Shown: positions 17,476-28,304, counted from the stretch's first letter. The stretch is DNA of 64,000 bases from Gammaproteobacteria bacterium (GCA_024229935.1 JAAERX010000074.1:61072-125071), one strand, 5' to 3'. The notes: a model not told the origin generated them from the letters alone. Numbers and translations are program-made.

Positions 17476-18559
17476 CTAATGATACATTTACTGCATGAGT
17501 TACTGCCTGATCTCCAAGAGGGCCAAGCAGGGCACCCTGCACATAGCCACTTTGTACATTGTCACTAAACTGATCCAAATTGGAAACAAAGTCAGCGCCA
17601 CTCATTACACCCCCGGCAGAAAAACTATAGCTGGGGTTGACCCAGTTGCCACTCCAGGTTTGTACGGCCCCAAAATTCAACACCAGGTTTGCCTGAGTAG
17701 TAGGATCAACAGACATCATTCCGGCAAAACCAAGACTTATGCCGCCGCCAATATTATTTAATGAATCGATATCAGCCTGTGTCGAGGCATTCCCCCAGGC
17801 AAATCCACCCGAGTTGGCAATACCAGAATCAATATCAACATTAGCCCAGTAAGCTGCACTGTACACTATGACTGTATCATCAGGGCGCACGACCCGAGCC
17901 TGTAATTGTGACGCCTGCCCAGACTCCACACCCACAGCATCAAGGATTTCAGTACCATCAGGTAGGCTAAAATAATGGGTAGTCATACCAGTAACAGACT
18001 GAATTTCGTTAGCGGCACCAGGAGCAACCGTAAAACTCGTGCCATCATCAAGCATAGTAAAACGCTGAAGACTGGTCTCTGCTCCCTCATCTACGCCAGA
18101 TACATTACTGACGGCGGTGGCAAAGCCACACGGAGCGCCCGGATCACAACCTCCCAGCGGGAGCTCAAGTATCGGCTCAATCTCAGGAACGATGCCCAGC
18201 AATTCAGGAGACGGGTCTTCTTCATAAAGACTACTTGCCAGCGCCGGACCCACTGGGCCAGCTGCAGGAGCCAGAACAGACCATGGACCCCAGCAATACA
18301 CCGAGCCACCTGCACCAGGACCACTACAGGGGTCTGCAGCTAGACTAGCTGCCATACCTGCGGCCGGCGCAACATTTATCGAATTCAGACAGGTTTCTAC
18401 CAATTCAGCAGGCACTGCTTTTGGTGTCACAGCATAGCTGGAGAGAATTGCATCACAATCTTGTTGTGGCAATATCAGTTCATCCTCAGCAGTGGCGGGC
18501 AAAAACCACATTACAGCCACCATGCACAGGACTGCATTTAATTTAATGAATCTTCCCAT
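17423..18559 (-). CDS. Secreted protein with TbpB-like C-terminal barrel, putative Slam substrate
   Basis: A 378-residue protein I cannot name. It has a type I signal peptide (cut near Ala24, ATA|EDE) and no lipobox cysteine, so it should be released rather than lipid-anchored. The middle is rich in Gly, Ala and Pro with paired cysteines. The C-terminal third reads like the small beta-barrels of transferrin-binding-protein-B type: LNFGAVQTWSGNW, then SGADFVSNL, then YVQGALLGPLGDQAV. Such barrels are cargo of Slam translocons; a Slam-like gene lies just upstream on the same strand. GAGGAAC precedes the ATG. Its ligand (heme, metal or other) is unknown. Confidence 0.65.
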   Translation of the reverse strand: MGRFIKLNAVLCMVAVMWFLPATAEDELILPQQDCDAILSSYAVTPKAVPAELVETCLNSINVAPAAGMAASLAADPCSGPGAGGSVYCWGPWSVLAPAAGPVGPALASSLYEEDPSPELLGIVPEIEPILELPLGGCDPGAPCGFATAVSNVSGVDEGAETSLQRFTMLDDGTSFTVAPGAANEIQSVTGMTTHYFSLPDGTEILDAVGVESGQASQLQARVVRPDDTVIVYSAAYWANVDIDSGIANSGGFAWGNASTQADIDSLNNIGGGISLGFAGMMSVDPTTQANLVLNFGAVQTWSGNWVNPSYSFSAGGVMSGADFVSNLDQFSDNVQSGYVQGALLGPLGDQAVTHAVNVSLDDIGIVRDVGLALQQLP

Positions 18560-18777
18560 GATAGTTCCTCTTCAACACATATCGCTATCAGCACATAACA
18601 AAGCAAAAACTGTAGCAACTTATATTATTGTTATAGGTTAATTTTTTACTTCCTAAGTTTACTTCTTAGGGTTTATATCTACCCTTTGGGCAAGCCATGC
18701 TATTTTTATAGTTGTGGCAAACTCTGCTCAACTGCATTTGGTCTAATGTACTTAGACTACTGCATTTACCAGTACAC

Positions 18778-18793
18778 TGTGAACTACATCACA
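18778..18793. promoter_or_regulatory. CRP-type binding site 1
   Basis: TGTGA-N6-TCACA, both half-sites perfect. It is part of a 21-base sequence (18778-18798) that is repeated exactly at 18801-18821. It lies about 220-235 bases upstream of the cargo gene start. Confidence 0.7.
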
Positions 18794-18800
18794 CTAAAAA

Positions 18801-18816
18801 TGTGAACTACATCACA
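18801..18816. promoter_or_regulatory. CRP-type binding site 2
   Basis: A second perfect TGTGA-N6-TCACA in an exact 21-base copy, 23 bases from the first, about two helical turns, so both sites face nearly the same side of the DNA. Confidence 0.7.
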
Positions 18817-18875
18817 CTAAATAAGGGCTTATGCAAAATACCCTAAGCATCCCATCCAACATAATCTGGGAAACT

Positions 18876-20213
18876 CTAAAAACTTCGCTGCAAACCCAGA
18901 CTTATCTGATCACGATCAAAATCATAGAGATTCAGATTCGACCTGTTATCCGTATAAATCCACTCGCCACGCACAACCCAGCCAGAGAAAACCCCATCAA
19001 CCAGCTTGTGCTCAAAGCCAGCCGATAAACGGTATTCATCATCATCTCGTTTAGGCAAGTCCGGTACCAGAAGAAGTGCTTCCTGATATTTAAATTTTCG
19101 ATAACCCACACTGGTAAAAATTGTGCCCTGTTGCCATGCCTTATAAGTTATACCCGCATAAATATCAGGCCCCTTGTAGGCAAGGATATCGTTATCAGCC
19201 TGAAAATCGGTGTAAGCCACACCTGCCTGCACCCCAATATCCTGCTCCATGAAGACCCGTGATATATCCAGATTACCGCGGTACATCTCACCATCACGGC
19301 CACCATCAACGTCCTTATTGTAGTGTCGCTTGGTATAGGCAAGTCCGGCAGACATTACCGTTGCTTCGCTCAAGTTCCAGCTCACAGTGGGGTTTACTGT
19401 TGTAAAAAAAGCCAGCTTACTGCCGCCATACCAAATCTGGTCTCCCTGCAAACCGATGGTTGCGCTCCATGATTCTGGCACAACCCATGCCGGACCCGTC
19501 CGCAATGTTGCAACTGCAAGGTTGTAATCTGACTCATCTATATAAGACCGGTTGTAAGCATTGCCCTGTGTTTGCCAAAGGAAAAAACCGGTTTGCTCCC
19601 CCGCCTGAAATTGAATGCCAGGCGCGTAGGTATACAACACGCCACCATCCAGAACAGATGCCCAGGCATCAATAGGCTGAGAGCCCGGCAGCACAACAAA
19701 GTCTTGTCCACCAAGATCCACGATATCGCGTTCAACACCGTAATTGACGTTTGAGTCATACATACCACCGCCATAGAAGTCAGCTGACCAGCGATGCTTT
19801 TGTTCAAAAGTCTGCTGCACGTCACGGATTTGGGCCAGAAATGCCAGTAGCGTGGTCTGTACTGATGGCGGCAACTCCGGATCTTCCAGAACCCGCAGAA
19901 CTTCAGTCTCAGCCGCGTCTAAATCACGGGCGAGATAGTCCGCGCGGGCCAGCTCTAGCCGCGCACGGTAGAGCGTTGGGTAGTCAGTTAATAACTCACG
20001 CAATAACCGTCGCGCCGTATAGATCTGATCTGCCTCGAGGGCTGCCATAGCCGCGTCAAAACGGTTTTGGATTTCGTCGGCTGAGGCCACGACAGGACTG
20101 ACTGAAAGCATGACAAAGATGCAGAAGGTCAGAAGCGGTTTAAACGAATTCTTAGGGCCAGATGCATTCACGGTTCTTGTCTTCTTAATTAGGTGGTGTA
20201 TGCGAGTTTTCAT
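18876..20213 (-). CDS. Slam-like outer-membrane protein (surface lipoprotein assembly modifier family)
   Basis: A 445-residue outer-membrane translocon candidate. After an N-terminal signal (hydrophobic FCIFVMLSVSPVVASA) comes a TPR-like helical region (about 45-140), for example YRARLELARADYLARDLDAA. The rest is a beta-barrel opening with GGGMYDSNVNYG and ending in RDQISLGLQRSF, with a terminal Phe as outer-membrane proteins have. TPR plus a roughly 14-strand barrel is the Slam (DUF560) layout. Slams move specific lipoproteins or hemophores across the outer membrane, usually encoded next door, as here. The N-terminal start is uncertain; the ATG at 20213 has only a weak ribosome site. Confidence 0.8.
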   Translation of the reverse strand: MKTRIHHLIKKTRTVNASGPKNSFKPLLTFCIFVMLSVSPVVASADEIQNRFDAAMAALEADQIYTARRLLRELLTDYPTLYRARLELARADYLARDLDAAETEVLRVLEDPELPPSVQTTLLAFLAQIRDVQQTFEQKHRWSADFYGGGMYDSNVNYGVERDIVDLGGQDFVVLPGSQPIDAWASVLDGGVLYTYAPGIQFQAGEQTGFFLWQTQGNAYNRSYIDESDYNLAVATLRTGPAWVVPESWSATIGLQGDQIWYGGSKLAFFTTVNPTVSWNLSEATVMSAGLAYTKRHYNKDVDGGRDGEMYRGNLDISRVFMEQDIGVQAGVAYTDFQADNDILAYKGPDIYAGITYKAWQQGTIFTSVGYRKFKYQEALLLVPDLPKRDDDEYRLSAGFEHKLVDGVFSGWVVRGEWIYTDNRSNLNLYDFDRDQISLGLQRSF

Positions 20214-20277
20214 TCTACACGAAAGGGCAGCAAGTTGGCTAACAAATTGCCAACAATATCTTTTTAATCAAGGCATT

Positions 20278-20919
20278 ATGTTCACATTATTGCTGTTATT
20301 TGCTACATCTACTAATGCTGCCTCTTTCAATATGCTCTTTGGCTACACAGAATCAGCCCAAAGCAATATTGATGCATTCCCTCAATGGGTTGCAGTAGTG
20401 GAAGAACAAAACAATGAACAAAGCTTCAGGACAGACACCTGGGATCAGTTTCAGTCAGTCACACGTAAACTACCCCGCACAGAGCAACTTGATGCTGTAA
20501 ATCAGCTTGTTAACCAAAATAATTATGTGGGTGACCCAGAAAACTATGGCCTTGTGGATCACTGGGCAACACCTGAGCAATTACAAGCTAATGGTGGTGA
20601 TTGTGAAGATTTTGCTATTAGCAAGCTTTTTGCCCTGATACAGCTGGGATGGTCTCCTGAATCACTGCGCCTTGTAGTAGTTCAGGACACACAACTGAAT
20701 ATGCCTCACGCAATCCTTGCAGTGGCTGTAGAACAGAACATATGGATACTGGACAACCAGACCACATCAGTTATGTCAGAAGCAGTAATAGAGCACTATG
20801 CACCAATCTACTCAATTAGTGGCAAACAGTGGTGGCTGCATAAGCCCCAAGATATGACCCAGGGCACCCCCATGGCAGCTGTTGCGCACAACACAGCTCA
20901 GGCACCTGCCTCGAAATAG
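20278..20919 (+). CDS. LapG-like transglutaminase-type cysteine protease
   Basis: A 213-residue periplasmic bacterial transglutaminase-like cysteine proteinase (DUF920 type). The catalytic triad is visible: Cys109 in GGDCEDF, His144 in MPHAIL and Asp159 in WILDNQ. A short signal peptide, MFTLLLLFATSTNA, supports the ATG at 20278, although the frame stays open back to 20110. LapG proteases cleave the N-terminus of surface adhesins and are controlled by LapD with c-di-GMP; neither a LapD nor a large adhesin gene is in the window. It is divergent from the Slam-like gene, which raises the possibility of a functional link. Confidence 0.85.
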   Translation: MFTLLLLFATSTNAASFNMLFGYTESAQSNIDAFPQWVAVVEEQNNEQSFRTDTWDQFQSVTRKLPRTEQLDAVNQLVNQNNYVGDPENYGLVDHWATPEQLQANGGDCEDFAISKLFALIQLGWSPESLRLVVVQDTQLNMPHAILAVAVEQNIWILDNQTTSVMSEAVIEHYAPIYSISGKQWWLHKPQDMTQGTPMAAVAHNTAQAPASK

Positions 20920-20933
20920 CTACGGCTAAGAGG

Positions 20934-22415
20934 CTATCCTGTCGTAATCCCGGGGGCCGGTAAAATACTTGCCCCCATAAGATATTCATCTATAACACGT
21001 GCAGCACCACGGCCCTCATTAATACCCCACACAACCAGTGACTGACCACGACGGCAATCACCCGCAGCAAATACACCCTTTACACTGGTCTCATAGTTGC
21101 CATACCCAGCTTTAAAATTACCCCGGCCATCAAGCTCCATGCTCAAAGGTTCCGAAATAGTCGTTTCTGGACCAATAAAGCCCATAGCCAGTAGTACAAG
21201 ATCTGCTTCAATTACCTGTTCACTGCCAGCAATCTCATGCATTTCCCTATGACCAGCGTTGTCTTTCCATTCAACCAACATTGTCTTTAAAGCATTTACA
21301 TTGCCAGCACCATCATCAATAAACTCCTTTGTGACAATGGAATAATTACGGGGGTCGCAACCAAATTTTGCGATCGCTTCCTGATGTCCATAATCAGTAC
21401 GCATGATCAATGGCCATTCCGGCCAGGGATTATTAGCGGCTCGATCTTCAGGCGGTTGTGATAACAGCTCAAGGTTCACTATATTTTCACAGCCATGACG
21501 CAATGATGTAGCAATACAGTCAGCACCTGTATCACCACCACCAATAACAACTACTTTCTTAGCCTTGGCACTAATGTACTTACCGTTTTTCAGCTCAGAA
21601 TCAAGCAGGCTACGCGTATGCTCAGTAAGAAATTCCATCGCAAAATGCACACCCTTCAGATCACGCCCGGGTACAGGCAAATCACGTGGGATTGAGGAAC
21701 CCGTTGCAAATAACACGGCATCAAATTCTTTTTGCAGCTGTGCCGGTTGAATGTCTTTACCAATACTTGTGCCGGTTATAAATGTCACGCCCGCTTCAGC
21801 TATCAAAGCAACACGGCGCTCAACCAGTTTTTTCTCCAGCTTCATATTGGGAATGCCATACATCAATAGCCCCCCAATACGATCTTCACGTTCATATACC
21901 GTCACATTGTGACCCGCTGAATTCAATTGCTCAGCAGCAGCCAGACCCGCGGGCCCTGAACCAACAACAGCAACTGTTTTACCAGTGCGCTCTACAGGGG
22001 AAGGTGTAACTACCCAACCCTCCTCAAAGCCCCGATCAATGATGGCATTTTCAATATTTTTGATGGTAACGGCTGGGTTATTTATACCAAGCACGCAAGC
22101 ACCTTCGCAGGGAGCAGGACAAACCCTGCCGGTAAATTCTGGGAAATTATTGGTCTTGTGCAAACGCTCAAGTGCTTCTTGCCAACGGCCCTGATATACC
22201 AGGTCATTCCATTCCGGAATTAAATTGTCGACCGGGCAACCCGTATCAGACTGACAAAAAGGCACACCACAATCCATACAACGTGCGCCCTGTTGTTTCA
22301 AACGATCCTCAGAAGACTCCGTATAAATTTCTTTGTAATCCCCAAGGCGCTCCTGCTCATCCCGATAAGGAACTATTTTGCGTGGATACTCCATAAACCC
22401 TGTTGGCTTGCCCAT
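20934..22415 (-). CDS. gltD: Glutamate synthase [NADPH] small subunit
   Basis: The 493-residue beta subunit feeds electrons from NADPH to the large subunit in ammonia assimilation. The N-terminal cysteine cluster for 4Fe-4S centres is intact ([24 protein letters not shown]). Two dinucleotide-binding motifs follow: [15 protein letters not shown] (about 149) and [12 protein letters not shown] (about 289). The C-terminal FAD segment [19 protein letters not shown] is present. It lies 2 bases after gltB and converges on the LapG-like gene. Confidence 0.97.
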   Translation of the reverse strand: MGKPTGFMEYPRKIVPYRDEQERLGDYKEIYTESSEDRLKQQGARCMDCGVPFCQSDTGCPVDNLIPEWNDLVYQGRWQEALERLHKTNNFPEFTGRVCPAPCEGACVLGINNPAVTIKNIENAIIDRGFEEGWVVTPSPVERTGKTVAVVGSGPAGLAAAEQLNSAGHNVTVYEREDRIGGLLMYGIPNMKLEKKLVERRVALIAEAGVTFITGTSIGKDIQPAQLQKEFDAVLFATGSSIPRDLPVPGRDLKGVHFAMEFLTEHTRSLLDSELKNGKYISAKAKKVVVIGGGDTGADCIATSLRHGCENIVNLELLSQPPEDRAANNPWPEWPLIMRTDYGHQEAIAKFGCDPRNYSIVTKEFIDDGAGNVNALKTMLVEWKDNAGHREMHEIAGSEQVIEADLVLLAMGFIGPETTISEPLSMELDGRGNFKAGYGNYETSVKGVFAAGDCRRGQSLVVWGINEGRGAARVIDEYLMGASILPAPGITTG

Positions 22416-22417
22416 GC

Positions 22418-25400
22418 TTAATTCCCTCCCGCCACAAACGAACCCGTCTGATCAGCATCATGAACTTTAGCTTCAATTTCCTCATCATGCCGTCTGCGTT
22501 CACCCAGTACACGTTTGTAATCTGTAGGCATAACCTTAATAAACTGACCCAGCACCTCAGGCCAATCATCAAGAATATTTCTGGCAACTTCTGAGCCAGT
22601 GTACTCAAGGTGTAACTCCAGCAGCTCACGAAGTTCTGAAACATCGTCATCATCTTCTACCGAATCAAGATCAACCATGCCCTGATTGCACTTGGACTCA
22701 AAATCTCCATTGAGATCCCATATATAAGCAATACCACCTGACATACCGGCAGCAAAGTTAAGTCCGGTAGGCCCGAGAATAACGGCACGCCCCCCGGTCA
22801 TATATTCACAACCATGATCACCAACGCCTTCAACTACGGCTCGAGCACCACTGTTACGCACACAAAATCTTTCAGCTGCTTTGCCACGGAAGAATGCGCG
22901 CCCGCCCGTTGCACCGTAAAGCGCAACATTACCGATGATGACGTTCTCCTGTGCAACGAAAGTACTTTGCTTAGGCGGGTAAACAATTATTCTGCCGCCA
23001 GACAGACCCTTGCCCACATAATCATTGCTGTCACCTTCCAGTTCCAGCGTGATACCACGAGCAAGGAATGCACCAAAACTCTGACCGGCAGAGCCCTTAA
23101 AATGAGCATGAATAGTATCAATAGGCAAGCCACGTTCACCCCATTTCCTGACTACTTTATTACTCAGCATTGTGCCAACCGTACGATTGGTATTAACAAT
23201 GGGTATATCGATCTGAACTTTCTCACCCTTTTCAATAGCGGGCCGTGACATTTCTATTAAGCGATTATCAAGTGCCAGTTCAAGGCCATGATCCTGTGTT
23301 GTTGTACAACGCACATCAACCTTGCCATGCGCTTTTTGCGCCGGCATCAGTATCGGTGTGAGGTCCAGTCCATCAGACTTCCAATGGCTCACGGCGCGAC
23401 GTGTATCCATAACATCAGTACGACCGATCATATCGGCAATACGACGGAAGCCCAGTTCTGCCATAAGCTTGCGCGCTTCCTCAGCAACCATAAATAAATA
23501 ATTAACCACATGCTCCGGCTGGCCTTTAAATTTCTTACGTAAAACCGGATCCTGCGTCGCAATACCTACCGGACAGGTATTCATATGACACTTACGCATC
23601 ATAATGCAGCCTAGGGCAATCAATGGTGCAGTAGAAAAGCCCATTTCTTCTGCGCCCAGTAAGGCAGCAATGACAACATCGCGCCCGGTTTTTAAACCAC
23701 CATCAGCTTGAAGCACCACACGACTTCGCAGGTCATTCAGCACCAGAGTCTGATGAGTTTCAGCAACACCTAACTCCCAGGGCAACCCAGCATGCTTAAT
23801 ACTGGTCAATGGAGAAGCGCCAGTACCACCTGAGTCACCGGACACAAGAATGTGGTCAGAATGTGCTTTGGCAACACCTGCGGCTATAGTTCCTACACCC
23901 ACTTCAGAAACCAGTTTCACGCTAATGCGCGCAGCAGGGTTAGCATTTTTCAGGTCATGAATTAACTGTGCCAAATCTTCAATAGAATAAATATCATGAT
24001 GCGGTGGCGGGCTGATAAGGCCAACACCCGGTGTTGAATAACGAATCCGGGCAATCTTTTCATCAACTTTACGACCAGGTAGTTCCCCGCCTTCTCCCGG
24101 CTTGGCGCCCTGCGCCATCTTAATCTGCAATTCGTCGGCATTAACGAGATACCAGATAGTGACGCCAAAACGGCCTGATGCAATCTGTTTGATAGCCGAA
24201 CGTCGTGAGTCACCCGAAGGCATTGTCACAAAGCGTTCCGGGTCTTCGCCCCCTTCGCCTGTATTACTCTTACCACCCAAGCGGTTCATCGCAACTGCAA
24301 GTGACTCATGCGATTCTTTAGAGATAGAACCAAAGCTCATTGCGCCCGTCACAAATCGTTTAACAATTTCACTGGCAGGCTCAACCTCTTCAAGTGAAAT
24401 AGATTTAGTTGGCCGTGGCGGCACATCAATTAAACCGCGCAGTGTGCAATTGGCCTGTGCATCATCATTAATCTGGGCAGCAAACTGCTCATAGGCTTCC
24501 TGACTATTACCCCTAACTGCCGTTTGCAACGATGCAATTGTGGTCGGGTTCCAGGCATGCCGTTCACCTGCGCTACGCCAGTGAAAATCACCGGGATTTG
24601 AAAGCTCTGCACACCGGTCTTCTGCACGTTTCGGATAACCCAGTGCATGACGTCGCCGAGCCTCCTCTGCCAAAACCTCAAAACCAACACCCTGCAGGCG
24701 GCTGGCTGTACCGACAAAACAGCGGTTAACTACTTCATCAGCAAGACCCAGTCCCTCAAAAATCTGTGCGCCCTTATAAGACTGCAGTGTTGAGATGCCC
24801 ATTTTTGCCATGACTTTAAGCATGCCCTTGGCTACTGCTTTTCTATAAGCCGCTACCAGAGATTCATCATCAGCAAAAATTTCAGCATCAACCAGATTAT
24901 CGCGTCGTGCCTGCCAGAGCGCTTCAAAGGCGAGGTATGGATTAATGGCATCAGCGCCATAACCCACCAGCAAACAATGATGATGTACTTCACGAGCCTC
25001 GCCGCTTTCAACAATAATGCCGATGCGGGTTCTTTTAGCCTTATTAATCAGATGATGATGTACCGCGCCACAACCTAACAGTGTGCTTAGCGCCATCCGC
25101 TCCTGAGCTATATTTCGGTCAGAAAGCACAACAAAACTATAACCGTCATCAATCGCCTGCTCAGCCTCTGCACATATACGATCAAGTGTTGCTGTTAACC
25201 CATCAGTGGCATCACGCTCATAAGTGATATCTATGATTTTGCTTTTCCAGCCACGATGATCCATAGCCTTAATTGCAGCCATATGATCATTACTGAGTAT
25301 TGGGTGTTTCAGTGCCAGACGGTGAGCGCGCTGCTCACTAATATCCAGCAAGTTCCCTTCCGGGCCTATAAAACACTCCAGCGACATAATGATTTCTTCG

Positions 25401-27052
25401 CGAATTGAGTCAATAGGAGGATTTGTAACCTGTGCAAACAACTGTTTGAAATAGTCATAGAGCATCCGCGGCTTATCGCTCAAACAGGCTAGGGCTGAAT
25501 CATTACCCATGGAGCCAACCGGGTCACGCAGCTCATGTACCAGTGGCAACAACATGAAACGCATTGTTTCACTGGTGTAACCAAATGCCTGCATACGCTC
25601 TACCAGCGTATCCACATCCAGAGGCGCTCCAATACCCTCACTTTTAAGATCCTTGAGAATCAGTACCTGATTCTCAAGCCACTCACCATAGGGCCGGCGT
25701 GAGGCAAATTCACCCTTAAGATCCTCATCTGATATCAGCTCACCTTTCTCAAAGTCCACCAGAAACATACGCCCCGGCTCAAGGCGGCCCTTAAATTTCA
25801 CATTGGCAGGATCAACCGGAACCACACCTACCTCACTAGCCATGATCACCCGATCATCATGGGTCAGATAATATCGGCTGGGGCGCAGGCCATTACGATC
25901 CAGAACAGCACCTATATACCGACCATCTGTAAATGCTATAGATGCGGGCCCATCCCAGGGCTCCATCATTGCAGAGTTAAACTCATAAAAAGCTCGCTTC
26001 TGCTCAGGCATCAGTTCATTTTTCTGCCATGCTTCCGGCACCATCATCATGACTGCAGCCTGCAACGATCGACCGCTCATCAACAAAAATTCAAGCACAT
26101 TATCAAAGGAGCCTGAATCAGATACATCCGGCTCAATAACAGGAAAAAGCTCACTGAGCTTGTCACCGAATAGCTCACTCTTTGCCACACCCTCACGTGC
26201 ACGCATCCAGTTACTATTACCACGCAATGTATTTATCTCACCATTGTGTGACATGAAGCGATTGGGCTGAGCACGATCCCAGCTAGGAAATGTATTTGTA
26301 GAGAAACGTGAATGAACCATTGCAAGGTGAGTTGTGTAATCCTCGCACTGTAGATCCGGGTAGTAAGGCACTACCTGATCTGGGGCAAACATACCTTTAT
26401 AGATAATCACTTTTGTTGACAGACTGCAGACATAAAACATATCTGCCTGACTCAGCTCAGGGTCATTACGCAGGAGATGGCTGGCGCGCTTGCGTATCAA
26501 ATAGAGCATCCGCTCAAATACATCGCCCTCACAATCACTACCTGCAGCTATAAATAGTTGCTCAATCTTAGGTTCGCCTGCCCGTGCAGTCGGGCCTATA
26601 TCTGCTGCAACAGGGTCCGTTGGCACTTCACGCCAGCCCAGCAACTCCTGCGCTTCCTCTGCACAAATCTCAGCAACAGCTGTCTTGCAGCGCTCACGTT
26701 CTTTTTCATTTGTGGGCAGAAATACAATACCCGCTGCAAACCGCCCAGGCTCAGGCAATTCAATCCCAAGGTCTTCCTTTGCCACTCGCATAAGAAACTC
26801 ATGCGGTAAAGCAGTCAGCATCCCCGCACCATCACCGGTATTTCTTTCTGCGCCACGAGCACCACGATGATCCATACGGCAGCCAAGATGGTCTGCATCT
26901 TTTACTATCTGATGGCTACGCTCACCTTTTATATGCGCAACAAAGCCAACGCCACAGGAATCTTTCTCCTGTTGCGGGTTATACAGCCCCTTTGCTGCAG
27001 GTAGTCTGCGTGAACGCTCTAAAGAAAAATCAGGTGTGTTATGCACACTCAT
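22418..27052 (-). CDS. gltB: Glutamate synthase large subunit
   Basis: A 1544-residue alpha subunit that takes glutamine amide nitrogen and makes two glutamates from glutamine and 2-oxoglutarate. Cys33 ([14 protein letters not shown]) should become the N-terminal nucleophile after propeptide removal. The FMN/synthase domain has the conserved [11 protein letters not shown] and [11 protein letters not shown], and the 3Fe-4S cysteines are in [15 protein letters not shown]. The C-terminal GXGXG beta-helix domain is intact. With gltD it forms a two-gene operon. Confidence 0.98.
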   Translation of the reverse strand: MSVHNTPDFSLERSRRLPAAKGLYNPQQEKDSCGVGFVAHIKGERSHQIVKDADHLGCRMDHRGARGAERNTGDGAGMLTALPHEFLMRVAKEDLGIELPEPGRFAAGIVFLPTNEKERERCKTAVAEICAEEAQELLGWREVPTDPVAADIGPTARAGEPKIEQLFIAAGSDCEGDVFERMLYLIRKRASHLLRNDPELSQADMFYVCSLSTKVIIYKGMFAPDQVVPYYPDLQCEDYTTHLAMVHSRFSTNTFPSWDRAQPNRFMSHNGEINTLRGNSNWMRAREGVAKSELFGDKLSELFPVIEPDVSDSGSFDNVLEFLLMSGRSLQAAVMMMVPEAWQKNELMPEQKRAFYEFNSAMMEPWDGPASIAFTDGRYIGAVLDRNGLRPSRYYLTHDDRVIMASEVGVVPVDPANVKFKGRLEPGRMFLVDFEKGELISDEDLKGEFASRRPYGEWLENQVLILKDLKSEGIGAPLDVDTLVERMQAFGYTSETMRFMLLPLVHELRDPVGSMGNDSALACLSDKPRMLYDYFKQLFAQVTNPPIDSIREEIIMSLECFIGPEGNLLDISEQRAHRLALKHPILSNDHMAAIKAMDHRGWKSKIIDITYERDATDGLTATLDRICAEAEQAIDDGYSFVVLSDRNIAQERMALSTLLGCGAVHHHLINKAKRTRIGIIVESGEAREVHHHCLLVGYGADAINPYLAFEALWQARRDNLVDAEIFADDESLVAAYRKAVAKGMLKVMAKMGISTLQSYKGAQIFEGLGLADEVVNRCFVGTASRLQGVGFEVLAEEARRRHALGYPKRAEDRCAELSNPGDFHWRSAGERHAWNPTTIASLQTAVRGNSQEAYEQFAAQINDDAQANCTLRGLIDVPPRPTKSISLEEVEPASEIVKRFVTGAMSFGSISKESHESLAVAMNRLGGKSNTGEGGEDPERFVTMPSGDSRRSAIKQIASGRFGVTIWYLVNADELQIKMAQGAKPGEGGELPGRKVDEKIARIRYSTPGVGLISPPPHHDIYSIEDLAQLIHDLKNANPAARISVKLVSEVGVGTIAAGVAKAHSDHILVSGDSGGTGASPLTSIKHAGLPWELGVAETHQTLVLNDLRSRVVLQADGGLKTGRDVVIAALLGAEEMGFSTAPLIALGCIMMRKCHMNTCPVGIATQDPVLRKKFKGQPEHVVNYLFMVAEEARKLMAELGFRRIADMIGRTDVMDTRRAVSHWKSDGLDLTPILMPAQKAHGKVDVRCTTTQDHGLELALDNRLIEMSRPAIEKGEKVQIDIPIVNTNRTVGTMLSNKVVRKWGERGLPIDTIHAHFKGSAGQSFGAFLARGITLELEGDSNDYVGKGLSGGRIIVYPPKQSTFVAQENVIIGNVALYGATGGRAFFRGKAAERFCVRNSGARAVVEGVGDHGCEYMTGGRAVILGPTGLNFAAGMSGGIAYIWDLNGDFESKCNQGMVDLDSVEDDDDVSELRELLELHLEYTGSEVARNILDDWPEVLGQFIKVMPTDYKRVLGERRRHDEEIEAKVHDADQTGSFVAGGN

Positions 27053-27719
27053 ATAAATCTACTCATCTTTGGCGAACACCAACCGCGCTATACGGCTAAG
27101 TGCCCGCCCATCAATTAATATCCGAGGCCTTGCTCATGCTTTAAAAGCTCCGGCTGCCTAACTCCCCTAAGGTGCTCAAATCACAGCGACCTGTCATCCA
27201 GAGACGCGGGCATTTGCTGACCAAATAGTCCGTCGCTATATATAAACAACACATTCCAGCGTATTGAGAGTTGCTTCTATACGCCCATATCCCTGCTGCA
27301 CCCTGCCAACCAGTCATGCAGTCCTTCACATGCATACCTGACATATCCGCCTTTACATCTAGCATTACATCTACACGGGATGTACCTGCCGTAGGCAAGT
27401 GATTCCGAGCCATGACAGCCCTGTTTAAGGCCTTATTCATCATGGCCAATGCAAAATTACACTTCTGAAGCGCATTACCTGCATCAATGGCAATAGGCCA
27501 GCAGGCCTTAACTTGTTGTTTTAATAACTATTATTACAAGAATTATGTCACAAGCATTGCTTTAACCCGGAACCAGCCATTGTAGCTGACTTCACCCTCC
27601 AGCTCAATGTCATACCTTCAAAGACCATACGTAAGCCACTGAAATAACCGGAAATAGCAGTTCTGAATGTGACCGGATTCACCATTACACACAAGCGGAA
27701 CTGACATTATGAATACCGT
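27053..27719. other. 667-base region upstream of gltB without a supported gene
   Basis: This lies between the divergent gltB and DUF924 genes, so it should hold both promoters. It contains a 102-codon minus-strand frame (27141-27449) with no recognisable similarity and biased residues, which I do not call. A short inverted repeat CCTGCC-GTA-GGCAAG occurs around 27385. No known riboswitch could be recognised. Confidence 0.5.
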
Positions 27720-27723
27720 ATGA
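27709..27723 (+). other. Four-codon upstream ORF overlapping the DUF924 start
   Basis: ATG AAT ACC GTA TGA; its stop overlaps the next ATG as ATGA. The only decent ribosome site, GCGGAAC at 27695-27701, is placed for this tiny frame. The main gene may therefore be translated by re-initiation. Confidence 0.3.
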
Positions 27724-28304
27724 GCACTGACCAAATACAGGAAGTTCTTGATTTCTGGTTCGCCGCCAAAGAACTTAATGAGCCTAACATCGACAGCCGT
27801 ATGAGTTGCTGGTTTGATGATGATATAGCCTTTAACGCGGAGCTGACTGAACGCTTTACCTGCCTGACAGAACAAGCGCTGAGCAATGACCTTGATAGCT
27901 GGGCTGAAACGCCCGCTGGTCGTCTGGCACTGATCATACTGCTAGAACAGTTTCCCCGACATATCCATAAGGACGGGAAGAAAGCCTTCCAGGGTGACAT
28001 CAAGGCACTAAAATTATGCGAACAGGGTGTGGCCTCTGATGCATACCGCAAACTAACAGCAATTGAGCAGATGTTCTTTTTTATGCCATTGCAGCGAGCT
28101 GAATCAATCAAAGTGCAACAAACTTCTGTCAAGGTATTCAATTCACTTGCCAGTCGTGTATCTGAAACCATGCGGGATACCTTTGAAACAGTGGCTCAGT
28201 TCGCTGAACTCCGCCATGACATCATTGTTTCCTTTGGCCGCTTTCCACATAGGAATGCTTCTCTCGGGCGCTCTAGCAGCAGCAAGGAAGACGAAGTCCT
28301 GTAG
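27720..28304 (+). CDS. DUF924 family protein
   Basis: A 194-residue all-helical protein of the DUF924 family, function unknown. Family marks are visible: VLDFWF near the start, LILLEQFPRHIH (about 75-86) and the C-terminal FGRFPHRNASLGRSSS. The C-terminus stops soon after this motif, shorter than many homologues that end with EEIAFL-like residues. Start evidence is weak because the ribosome site fits a four-codon upstream frame better. It is divergent from gltB and shares no operon partner clearly. Confidence 0.85.
   Translation: MSTDQIQEVLDFWFAAKELNEPNIDSRMSCWFDDDIAFNAELTERFTCLTEQALSNDLDSWAETPAGRLALIILLEQFPRHIHKDGKKAFQGDIKALKLCEQGVASDAYRKLTAIEQMFFFMPLQRAESIKVQQTSVKVFNSLASRVSETMRDTFETVAQFAELRHDIIVSFGRFPHRNASLGRSSSSKEDEVL

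Larger units (their letters stand above)
18560..18875. other. Intergenic regulatory region between Slam-like gene and its putative cargo
   Basis: These 316 bases hold no gene. They contain two identical CRP-type palindromes (18778-18821), an inverted repeat GTCTAA-N5-TTAGAC (18741-18757) flanked by a direct repeat ACTGCATTT (18731-18739 and 18759-18767), and AT-rich sequence near 18620-18660 that could hold a promoter for the minus-strand cargo gene. Confidence 0.6.

Noticed and set aside
27141..27449. 102-codon minus-strand frame upstream of gltB
   Set aside because: No recognisable similarity, unusual composition (many Met and Cys), no ribosome site. It looks like a chance frame in a regulatory region.
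27053..27719. Riboswitch upstream of gltB
   Set aside because: No match to a glutamine, glycine or other riboswitch core could be seen by eye.
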